DNA of 5,474 nucleotides from Candidatus Arcticimaribacter sp. (lineage in GTDB: Bacteria > Bacteroidota > Bacteroidia > Flavobacteriales > Flavobacteriaceae), in the NCBI GenBank assembly GCA_011526275.1, contig WTJP01000172.1, forward strand, positions 1 to 5,474, given 5' to 3'. Made by a program: the position numbers and the translations under genes. Shown one piece after another: positions 1-5,474 of the stretch. Position 1 is the stretch's first letter; every line of letters begins with the position of its first letter. The notes beneath the pieces were generated by a model. It searched no databases and was not told the origin of the DNA. It saw only the letters and a program-made list of their open reading frames with translations.

Positions 1-2
1 TC

Positions 3-185
3 ATGAACGAAGTTATCATTGTCATTATTGCAGTTGTTGTTTTAATTGTAGCAGTCATTATTTATGGGGTTGTTAGTACCTCAATGGGCTATGAGGAAGA
101 TGTCAACCAAAACTATATCCCCGATCGTTTTGAGCGCATGTTAGGCGCAGACCCCCAAAAAAAAGAAAGCGAAGAAACAGAGTAA
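3..185 (+). CDS. Small single-span membrane protein, unknown function
   Basis: I do not recognise a named family. The 60-residue product starts almost directly with one strongly hydrophobic helix (about residues 4-24, nearly all V, I, A and L), followed by a short polar tail. The tail contains D33-x-N35-x-N37-x-I39-P40-D41 followed by R-F-E, which resembles the calcium-loop spacing of thrombospondin type 3 repeats (D-x-D-x-N-x-I-P-D). It ends in a charged K/E-rich stretch. No lipobox or cleavage motif is visible, so the helix is probably a membrane anchor. Topology cannot be decided because the tail has both basic and acidic clusters. The ATG lies two bases inside the window edge, so a longer N terminus cannot be excluded, although starting at the helix makes a sensible protein. 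It reads the same way as the beta-oxidation genes but is 134 bp away from them, with a likely promoter in between, so it is probably not part of that operon. Confidence 0.7.
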   Translation: MNEVIIVIIAVVVLIVAVIIYGVVSTSMGYEEDVNQNYIPDRFERMLGADPQKKESEETE

Positions 186-224
186 TCTCAACTCCTCTGT
201 AAAACGAGATAGGCAAAAAGAATG

Positions 225-256
225 TTTGGATAATCAGTCTTTTAGCCCTAGATTTA
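225..256 (+). promoter_or_regulatory. Candidate Bacteroidota-type promoter of the beta-oxidation operon
   Basis: A TTTG at 225-228 (the -33 element) is followed after 20 nt by TAGATTTA at 249-256. The latter matches the Bacteroidota -7 consensus TAnnTTTG at all but the last base. The 19-21 nt spacing known for this class is met. Transcription would start near 261-265, giving a leader of about 55-60 nt before the thiolase ATG at 320. The sequence match is direct; use as a promoter is inferred. Confidence 0.45.
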
Positions 257-266
257 CGTGCTCAAA

Positions 267-285
267 TTAATTGAAGCGCAATTAA
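267..285. promoter_or_regulatory. Perfect inverted repeat, candidate repressor operator
   Basis: TTAATTG (267-273) and CAATTAA (279-285) form a perfect 7-bp inverted repeat around a 5-base spacer, AAGCG, giving a 19-bp site. It lies just downstream of the predicted transcription start of the thiolase gene, where a bound repressor would block initiation or early elongation. Its size suits a dimeric helix-turn-helix regulator such as TetR or MarR. It has no T-run and a weak AT-rich stem, so it is unlikely to be a terminator. A second copy of the left arm with one mismatch (TTAATTGAA at 267, TAAATTGAA at 287) follows exactly 20 bp later, about two helical turns. Because the region is AT-rich, chance is a real alternative. 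Confidence 0.35.
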
Positions 286-319
286 ATAAATTGAAAAAGT
301 CAAACAAATAATACTACCT

Positions 320-1522
320 ATGGAAGCATACATTTATGACGCCATCCGGACCGTTCGAGGAAAGGGAAATAAAAAAGGGGCACTTATTGGCGTAACCCCA
401 GCTGAATTAGCACGCCAAACCCTAACCGCTTTACAAAGCAAGCACCAATTGGACACCACATTGGTGAACGATGTCATCTTGGGCTGTGTTGGCCAAGTAA
501 AAGACCAAGGCGCCAATATTGCCAAATCTGCGGCACAGGCTTCGGGTTATGGAGATCATTTGTGTGGGGTAACCCTCAACCGTTTTTGCGGTTCTGGATT
601 GGAATCCATGAACCAAGCGGCGGCTTACATCAAGTCGGGATACCGTGACCTTATCGTTGCCGGTGGAGTAGAAAGTATGTCGCGTGTGGCCATGGGATCA
701 GACGGAGCTGGAATGTTTATCGACCCTACGTTAGCCGTACCTGGGAACCTTGTTCCTCAAGGAATTTCAGCTGACTTAATCGCTTCAAAATACGGGTACA
801 GCCGTCAGGCGACTGATGAATTTGCTGCTGAATCGCAACGTCGTGCAAGCGAGGCAAATGAGAAAGGCTACTTTAAATCGCGTATTCCAATTCTCGATCC
901 TAACGGAGTAGAAATTCTTTCTACCGATGAAAATATTCGCCCTGGGACGACGGTTGAGTCGATGGCTTCGCTTCAACCTGCCTTCCAAATGATGGGGGCT
1001 ATGGCAGGATTCGACGATGTCGCCTTAGACAAATATCCTGAAGTAGAAACCCTGGAGCACGTGCACCACGCCGGTAACTCTTCTGCCATTGTAGATGGAG
1101 CAGCGATTTCGCTTATTGGAAGCAAAGAAGCTGGTGATAAAATGGGCTTAAAACCACGTTTTAAAGTACGCACTGCTGCCATCGACGGTACCGATCCAAC
1201 GATCATGTTGACCGGACCAGCACCCGCTTCGAGAAAAGCGCTTAAACAAGCTGGAATGAACATTGGAGATATTGACCTCATCGAAGTAAACGAGGCATTC
1301 TCTGCCATCCCCATGTTATTTATGGACGAAATGGGTGTAGGCATGGACAAGGTCAATGTGAATGGTGGAGCCATCGCCATGGGTCACCCGCTTGGAGCAA
1401 CTGGATGTATGCTCGCAGGAACCCTTATGGACGAACTTGAACGTCGTGATTTAAACACTGGTTTAATCACGCTATGTATTGCTGGAGGAATGGGGATTGC
1501 TACCATCATCGAACGCGTTTAA
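320..1522 (+). CDS. Acetyl-CoA C-acyltransferase (beta-oxidation thiolase)
   Basis: This thiolase cleaves 3-ketoacyl-CoA with CoA to acetyl-CoA and a shortened acyl-CoA, the last step of a beta-oxidation round in the cytoplasm. Its 400 residues are a normal thiolase length. The nucleophile is C90 in N-R-F-C-G-S-G. The other active-site blocks are H247-V-H-H-A-G-N-S-S near 247-255, N324-E-A-F, H356 in G-H-P-L-G-A-T-G, and C386 in C-I-A-G-G-M-G. All catalytic residues are present, so the enzyme should be active. The ATG at 320 gives the standard start of the family, in which M-x-A-Y-I-Y-D-A-x-R-T is typical; no Shine-Dalgarno sequence is visible, as is usual in Bacteroidota. The multifunctional enzyme follows 21 bp downstream, implying co-transcription. 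Thiolase-first order resembles fadI-fadJ of E. coli, but the length is closer to FadA, so I give no symbol. A biosynthetic acetoacetyl-CoA thiolase is less likely given the partner gene. Chain-length preference cannot be read from the sequence. Confidence 0.95.
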   Translation: MEAYIYDAIRTVRGKGNKKGALIGVTPAELARQTLTALQSKHQLDTTLVNDVILGCVGQVKDQGANIAKSAAQASGYGDHLCGVTLNRFCGSGLESMNQAAAYIKSGYRDLIVAGGVESMSRVAMGSDGAGMFIDPTLAVPGNLVPQGISADLIASKYGYSRQATDEFAAESQRRASEANEKGYFKSRIPILDPNGVEILSTDENIRPGTTVESMASLQPAFQMMGAMAGFDDVALDKYPEVETLEHVHHAGNSSAIVDGAAISLIGSKEAGDKMGLKPRFKVRTAAIDGTDPTIMLTGPAPASRKALKQAGMNIGDIDLIEVNEAFSAIPMLFMDEMGVGMDKVNVNGGAIAMGHPLGATGCMLAGTLMDELERRDLNTGLITLCIAGGMGIATIIERV

Positions 1523-1543
1523 TCTTAAGCTACAATATTAAAA

Positions 1544-3706
1544 ATGGAAAATATTCAAGATAAATTATTGTCTTTTAGTATCGATGCCGATGGTATTGGG
1601 ACTTTGGTGATTGACCAAAAAGAAAATTCAACCAATCTTTTCTCCGAGGAATTCATCAAAAAATATGTTGAAACCGCTCGCTTGGCCATAGCCGACGACT
1701 CGGTAAAAGGGGTTATTGTTACCTCGGGGAAACCCATCTTTATGGCAGGTGCTGATTTACGTGCCTTGTTGGAAGATATTCCCGATCAAAAAGCATTCAC
1801 TTCTAGTGTAATGGAGTTACACCACGGTTTACGCGAAATCGAAACTGGAGGTAAACCTTTTGTGGCAGCAATTAACGGAACTGCTCTTGGAGGCGGTCTT
1901 GAACTTTGCTTGGCCTGTCACCACAGAATTGCCCTCAATTCGACTAAGATTAAAATTGGTTTCCCTGAAATCAAAGTTGGTCTTTTTCCCGGAGGTGGTG
2001 GAACCGTAAAAGCACCTTATCTGCTCGGAATTCAATCGGCCTTGATGTACCTTTTACAAGGAATCGAAGCACGTCCACCAAAGGCGTTGAAAGACGGTTT
2101 AATCGATGCTGTAGCAGAAACCCAAGAAGAAATGTTGGAAGCAGCAAAAGCTTATATTCTTGCTACGCCTAACCCAGTACAACCTTGGGACAACAAGAAG
2201 CATAAAATCCCAGGAGGTGGCATGTGGACCCCCAATGGAGTGCAAACCATGGTGGGAGCTTCAGGGAATGTGGGGAAACTAACCCACGGTAACTATCCTT
2301 CTGCTCAAAAAATCATTAAAGTCATCCACGATGGGATCCAAATTCCCGTAGATCGTGCTTTAGAAATCGAGGCGCGTTACTTTACTGCAGCAGTAAACAC
2401 TCCAGAAGCGAAAAACATGATCCGTACAGGATTCTTTGCTATCCAAGATGCTGCCAAAGGAAAAGCACGTCCAAAAGATCAACCCAAATATGAAATCCAA
2501 AAACTGGGGGTACTCGGTGCAGGAATGATGGGTGCTGGGATTGCCTATGTTTCGGCAAAAGCAGGAATGGATGTTGTTTTAAAAGACGTTAGCGTTGAAG
2601 GAGCTGAAAAAGGAAAGGCCTACTCTACCGCTTTATTGGACAAAGCCATCGCCAAAAAACGCTCTACACCTGAGAAGAAAGAAGCGCTTTTAGCAAAAAT
2701 CACCCCTACCGATGATCCTAATGCAGTGGAAGGAAGTGACTTGATTATTGAAGCTGTTTTCGAAAATGTCGAATTAAAAGACAAAGTAACCAAGGAAACA
2801 GAAGCTGTGCTCGCGGAAGACAAGGTATATGGATCGAACACTTCGACAATTCCAATTTCTTTGTTGGCAAAATCTTCAGCACGCCCTGAAAACTTTATTG
2901 GTATTCACTTTTTCTCTCCTGTAGATAAAATGCCATTGGTGGAAATCATCGTGGGAGAAAAAACCGAGGACAAAGCCATTGCAGCTGCAGTGGACTACAC
3001 GGTTGCCATTAAAAAAGTGCCGATTGTCGTAAACGATAGCCGTGGCTTCTTTACTTCGCGTTGCTTTGGAACCTATGTTACTGAAGGGATGTTCTTGCTC
3101 GAAGAAGGAGTACCTGCACCCATGATTGAACGTGTTGCAACCAAGGTTGGACTACCTGTTGGACCCCTTGCGGTGCACGACGAAGTATCGTTAACCCTTT
3201 CTGTACACATTTTTGAAAGCGACCCTGCCGAGAAAAGTGCTGCGGAAAAACGTTCCTATGCCATGGTAAAAGACTTGGTAGAAAACCACAAACGCACTGG
3301 AAAACGTGACGGAGCTGGATTCTATGACTATCCTAAAGGCGGGCAAAAGAAACTTTGGCCTGGACTAAAGGAAATCTATACGCCAAACGTTGATGCACTT
3401 TCTGAAGAAGTAGTGAAAAAACGTATGCTGCACCGTCAAGTATTGGAAAGCTACCGCTGTTTAGATGAAGGGGTATTGCGTTCTACTACCGATGGAGACA
3501 TTGGATCAATTCTGGGATGGGGCTTCCCTATCTTTACCGGAGGTGCCTTGTCTTACATTGACTATGTTGGAATGGACAACTTTATCGCCGACTGTGATGC
3601 TTTCAAAGCACAATTCGGAGAGCGATGGGATGTTCCCCAAAGCTTACGCGACCTCGCCGCAGCAGGGAAATCCATCCACGATTTTGAAAATAGACTTCTA
3701 AAATAG
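1544..3706 (+). CDS. Bifunctional enoyl-CoA hydratase / 3-hydroxyacyl-CoA dehydrogenase (FadB/FadJ family)
   Basis: The 720-residue protein has the length and layout of the beta-oxidation alpha subunit (E. coli FadB 729, FadJ 714 residues). The N-terminal crotonase domain (about 1-190) carries the oxyanion-hole segment F-M-A-G-A-D-L (66-72) and N-G-T-A-L-G-G-G-L-E (111-120). Its two catalytic glutamates are E120 and E142 (in G-F-P-E), matching E119 and E139 of FadB. A linker with a Gly-rich stretch (about 211-250) leads to the NAD-binding domain (about 318-500), with G325-x-G327-x-x-G330, D348 for the ribose, and S-N-T-S-T at 431-435. The dehydrogenase pair H455 (in H-F-F-S-P) and E467 has the 12-residue spacing of FadB H450/E462. 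N497 and R-G-F-F-T-S-R (500-506) open the C-terminal dehydrogenase domains. It hydrates trans-2-enoyl-CoA and oxidises the product to 3-ketoacyl-CoA, feeding the upstream thiolase, with which it probably forms a complex. Its start lies behind an A-rich leader 21 bp after the thiolase stop, and a terminator follows. No key residue is missing. Confidence 0.95.
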   Translation: MENIQDKLLSFSIDADGIGTLVIDQKENSTNLFSEEFIKKYVETARLAIADDSVKGVIVTSGKPIFMAGADLRALLEDIPDQKAFTSSVMELHHGLREIETGGKPFVAAINGTALGGGLELCLACHHRIALNSTKIKIGFPEIKVGLFPGGGGTVKAPYLLGIQSALMYLLQGIEARPPKALKDGLIDAVAETQEEMLEAAKAYILATPNPVQPWDNKKHKIPGGGMWTPNGVQTMVGASGNVGKLTHGNYPSAQKIIKVIHDGIQIPVDRALEIEARYFTAAVNTPEAKNMIRTGFFAIQDAAKGKARPKDQPKYEIQKLGVLGAGMMGAGIAYVSAKAGMDVVLKDVSVEGAEKGKAYSTALLDKAIAKKRSTPEKKEALLAKITPTDDPNAVEGSDLIIEAVFENVELKDKVTKETEAVLAEDKVYGSNTSTIPISLLAKSSARPENFIGIHFFSPVDKMPLVEIIVGEKTEDKAIAAAVDYTVAIKKVPIVVNDSRGFFTSRCFGTYVTEGMFLLEEGVPAPMIERVATKVGLPVGPLAVHDEVSLTLSVHIFESDPAEKSAAEKRSYAMVKDLVENHKRTGKRDGAGFYDYPKGGQKKLWPGLKEIYTPNVDALSEEVVKKRMLHRQVLESYRCLDEGVLRSTTDGDIGSILGWGFPIFTGGALSYIDYVGMDNFIADCDAFKAQFGERWDVPQSLRDLAAAGKSIHDFENRLLK

Positions 3707-3711
3707 AGAAG

Positions 3712-3739
3712 AAAAAAGCGCCTTAAAGGCGCTTTTTTT
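3712..3739. terminator. Bidirectional intrinsic terminator
   Basis: A perfect GCGCC/GGCGC stem (3718-3722 with 3728-3732) closes a five-base loop, TTAAA. It is flanked by six A (3712-3717) and seven T (3733-3739). The A and T runs extend the stem and supply a U-tract on either transcript. On the plus strand it begins 5 bp after the stop of the multifunctional enzyme. On the minus strand the stop of the TetR gene (3738-3740) overlaps its T run. One hairpin therefore serves both convergent genes. Confidence 0.9.
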
Positions 3740-4391
3740 ATGCTTCAAATTGTTTGAATATTAGGTCGTTGACCACTTCGGCGTGCTGTTCGATTTGTTC
3801 TTTGGAAAACACTTCCGTTCCGTACTGGCTTTTCAATAGATGAGCCAACATAAAAAAGCCGCTGGAAGCCCCCATAATAATGGAGATAAAGTTAGCACGG
3901 GGAATGGTTTTAAACTCCTTTAAATCTTCCGTAGGGTCTTCAATACTCTTTTCACCAAACCATATGACAGGACTAAAAACTTGTTCAATTAAAAACTGTG
4001 AGCGCCAATTGTCTTGTCCCATTTCTTGAAAAATAATTTTATATAGGGGTGGGTTTTCGGCTAAAAAATAAATGTATTGACGAGCATAGGCACGAAGTGC
4101 AGTAGTCCCATTTAAGTCGACATAATAACTTTGAATGTGCTCAAAACGCTCTACCAATCTCTCCCCCAAGTAGCTCATCGCTTTTTTCCACAAATCTTCT
4201 TTGTTTTCGAAACGATAACTTATGAGCGGATTGGTTACTCCCACTTTCTGGGCTACATCTTTTAGCTGTGCGCCTTCATATCCTTTCTCTGAAAAAACGT
4301 CTAGGGCGGCGATTAAAATATCGTTTAAATCTAGTGTTTGCGATAAACTTGGTCGTCCTCTTTTCCTTTTGGGGAGTTCGCTACTCGGCAT
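3738..4391 (-). CDS. TetR/AcrR-family transcriptional regulator
   Basis: The 217-residue protein has a TetR-type DNA-binding domain at about residues 22-70. Helix 1 is I-L-I-A-A-L-D-V-F-S-E-K-G-Y, followed by the helix-turn-helix L-K-D-V-A-Q-K-V-G-V-T-N-P-L-I-S-Y-R-F and the hallmark N-K-E-D-L at 63-67. The rest (about 75-217) is a divergent, probably all-helical ligand and dimerisation domain whose effector cannot be read from the sequence. Residues 8-15 are K-R-K-R-G-R-P-S, an AT-hook-like basic tail ahead of the domain that could grip the minor groove of AT-rich operators. The start is firm: a TGA lies in frame two codons upstream of the ATG, with no other start between. It converges on the beta-oxidation operon through a shared terminator and diverges from the amylase gene. 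TetR proteins often repress fatty-acid genes in response to acyl-CoA (B. subtilis and Thermus FadR), so control of the neighbouring operon is a reasonable guess, not a demonstrated link. Confidence 0.92.
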   Translation of the reverse strand: MPSSELPKRKRGRPSLSQTLDLNDILIAALDVFSEKGYEGAQLKDVAQKVGVTNPLISYRFENKEDLWKKAMSYLGERLVERFEHIQSYYVDLNGTTALRAYARQYIYFLAENPPLYKIIFQEMGQDNWRSQFLIEQVFSPVIWFGEKSIEDPTEDLKEFKTIPRANFISIIMGASSGFFMLAHLLKSQYGTEVFSKEQIEQHAEVVNDLIFKQFEA

Positions 4392-4508
4392 AAATCAGTT
4401 TTATTGACAGCAAAATACAGCTTTTTTTCAAATTGCTTTTCAAAACGATTAATCCTTCAATGATATAGTTTTTTGCATTTTATTATTTTAGCCCGCAAGA
4501 CCAAACTG
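4392..4508. promoter_or_regulatory. Divergent AT-rich spacer between the TetR and amylase genes
   Basis: This 117-bp spacer must hold promoters for both divergent genes. It contains an imperfect direct repeat, GCTTTTTTTCAAA (4420-4432) and GCTTTTCAAA (4435-4444), and an 8-bp palindrome, GATTAATC (4447-4454). It also holds a -7-like TAGTTTTT (4466-4473) towards the amylase, with no TTTG at a proper distance upstream, so the amylase promoter is not resolved. No long inverted repeat like the one at 267-285 is present. No RNA gene is visible. Confidence 0.4.
4411..4444 (-). promoter_or_regulatory. Weak candidate promoter of the TetR gene
   Basis: Read on the minus strand, TTTG (4444-4441) is followed after 23 nt by TATTTTG (4417-4411). 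This resembles the Bacteroidota -7 element TAnnTTTG with one base missing. The spacing is slightly longer than usual. The -7 element would sit about 20 bp before the ATG, giving a very short leader. An alternative -33 TTTG at 4432-4429 is too close. This is a tentative call in AT-rich sequence. Confidence 0.25.
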
Positions 4509-5474
4509 ATGAAAAACTACGCCTTTTATTTATCCCTTCTCTTTTGTTTCACTTTACTTACGCAATGCGGGAAGGAGAGTCCTTCGACAGCCGCGGAAGA
4601 AACCGAAACTGTTGTCGAAATTGATGTAGAAAGCATCCCAACCGATCCTTGGTGGGACGATGCTGTTTTCTATGAAGTTTTTGTTCGCAGTTTCTATGAC
4701 AGTGATGGGGATGGTATCGGTGACCTACAAGGGGTAATAGAGAAGCTGGATTACCTCAACGATGGAGATCCAAACACGACAGATGATTTGGGCGTAACGG
4801 GCATTTGGTTAATGCCTATATTCCCCTCCCCTAGCTATCATGGCTATGACGTTACCGATTACCGAGACATCAATCCTGATTATGGCTCCATGGCAGACTT
4901 TCGAGCACTTGTTCAAGCTGCACATGCCAGAGGAATAAAAGTCATCATTGATTTTGTGGGGAATCACACCTCAGATCAGCATCCGTGGTTTCAAAGTTCG
5001 GCAGCCAACACAGCCAAGCGGAACTGGTACCTATGGAACACTTTTAAACCCGACTACAATGGCCCTTGGGGGCAGGAAGTGTGGCACGAACGCAACAATA
5101 ACTATTACTATGGTATTTTTTGGGGAGGCATGCCCGACTTGAACTATAATACTCCTGAAGTAACAGAAGAAATAAAGGATATTGTTCGCTTTTGGTATAA
5201 CGATATTGGGGTAGATGGCTTTCGAATTGACGCAGTAAAACATTGGATCGAAGCGGGAAGCCAGCAAGAAAACACCCCTGCCACCCTCAATTGGTGGCGT
5301 AACTTTTTCGCTTTCCAAAAAGACATCAGTCCGCGATTAATGACAGTCGGAGAAGCTTGGACCTCGACCAGTAACATTGCGCCTTATAGTGATCACCGTT
5401 TAGATTATTGCTTCGAATTTGACTTGTCTTATGCCATTATCGATGCTGTAAATAACCAAAATGCTACTGGTTTA
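4509..5474 (+). CDS. GH13 alpha-amylase-type lipoprotein, 3' end outside window
   Basis: The frame is open from this ATG to the last base of the window, giving 322 residues of a longer protein. Residues 1-20 are a lipoprotein signal peptide: K2, a hydrophobic core, then L-T-Q-C with lipidation at C20, followed by an acidic, low-complexity tether to about residue 45. The GH13 barrel follows: calcium loop D64-S-D66-G-D68-G-I-G-D72, H-G-Y-D (111-114), region I D148-F-V-G-N-H153, region V M-P-D-L-N (208-212), region II G237-F-R-I-D-A-V-K-H245 with nucleophile D241, and region III G-E282-A-W with acid/base E282. Region IV (the H-D pair) and domain C lie beyond the edge. M-P-D-L-N is the mark of the group between oligo-1,6-glucosidases and neopullulanases, now GH13_36, so alpha-1,4 (possibly also alpha-1,6) glucan or oligosaccharide hydrolysis is likely, at the outer membrane or in the periplasm. 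No SusC/SusD-like partner is visible in the window. Transcription diverges from the TetR gene. Confidence 0.93.
   Translation, partial: MKNYAFYLSLLFCFTLLTQCGKESPSTAAEETETVVEIDVESIPTDPWWDDAVFYEVFVRSFYDSDGDGIGDLQGVIEKLDYLNDGDPNTTDDLGVTGIWLMPIFPSPSYHGYDVTDYRDINPDYGSMADFRALVQAAHARGIKVIIDFVGNHTSDQHPWFQSSAANTAKRNWYLWNTFKPDYNGPWGQEVWHERNNNYYYGIFWGGMPDLNYNTPEVTEEIKDIVRFWYNDIGVDGFRIDAVKHWIEAGSQQENTPATLNWWRNFFAFQKDISPRLMTVGEAWTSTSNIAPYSDHRLDYCFEFDLSYAIIDAVNNQNATGL

Noticed and set aside
185..210. ATCTC...GAGAT inverted repeat after the small membrane protein as a terminator
   Set aside because: The stem has only 5 bp, the loop is 16 bases, and no T-run follows it.
186..319. Riboswitch or small RNA in the operon leader
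   Set aside because: The leader is short and AT-rich with no GC-rich stems or recognisable aptamer core. A promoter plus operator explains it better.
973..1380. A 135-codon open frame on the minus strand inside the thiolase gene
   Set aside because: It lies wholly antisense to a gene with all catalytic motifs, and its product is low in recognisable features. It is a reading-frame shadow.
3465..3701. A 78-codon plus-strand frame within the end of the multifunctional enzyme gene
   Set aside because: It overlaps the conserved C-terminal domain in another frame and shows no known motif or independent start signal.
4509..4560. C13 of the amylase signal peptide as the lipidated cysteine
   Set aside because: C13 sits inside the hydrophobic core, preceded by L-L-F. 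C20 is at the end of the core and is followed by a polar tether, which fits lipoprotein processing better.
5031..5377. Two overlapping minus-strand frames and a short plus-strand frame nearby inside the amylase gene
   Set aside because: The plus-strand amylase frame covers this stretch with GH13 regions II, III and V intact, so these are shadows.
1..5474. CRISPR array, tRNA/rRNA, insertion sequence, phage or defence genes
   Set aside because: No repeat-spacer pattern, transposase motif, terminal repeat or RNA gene was seen. All substantial frames are metabolic or regulatory, with similar base composition throughout.

Overview
The window most likely comes from a member of the Bacteroidota, probably class Flavobacteriia. 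The evidence is a Bacteroidota-type promoter pattern (TTTG, 20 nt, TAnnTTT) upstream of the beta-oxidation genes, A-rich leaders without clear Shine-Dalgarno sequences, very AT-rich spacers around moderately AT-rich genes, and a lipoprotein alpha-amylase. No genus can be assigned by eye.

Layout: (i) 3-185 (+), a 60-residue single-span membrane protein of unknown function with a D-x-N-x-N-x-I-P-D motif after the membrane helix. (ii) 186-319, a 134-bp spacer holding a good candidate promoter followed by a perfect 7-bp inverted repeat in operator position. (iii) 320-1522 and 1544-3706 (+), a two-gene operon encoding a thiolase and a bifunctional enoyl-CoA hydratase/3-hydroxyacyl-CoA dehydrogenase. 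Together these cover the last three steps of each fatty-acid beta-oxidation round. (iv) 3712-3739, one short hairpin flanked by A and T runs that can terminate transcription from both sides. (v) 3738-4391 (-), a TetR-family regulator convergent with the operon. (vi) 4392-4508, a 117-bp AT-rich divergent spacer. (vii) 4509-5474 (+), the first 322 codons of a GH13 alpha-amylase-type lipoprotein that runs off the window edge.

How the genes may work together: the thiolase and the multifunctional enzyme clearly form one catabolic unit. The TetR protein could be the acyl-CoA-responsive repressor of that unit, with the inverted repeat at 267-285 as its operator, but this is inference from position only. 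The amylase belongs to carbohydrate use. It shares a divergent spacer with the regulator, so control by the same TetR protein is possible but unsupported.

I looked for an undescribed system and did not find convincing evidence of one. Most of the window is recognisable metabolism. The least explained items are the small membrane protein and the leader of the beta-oxidation operon.
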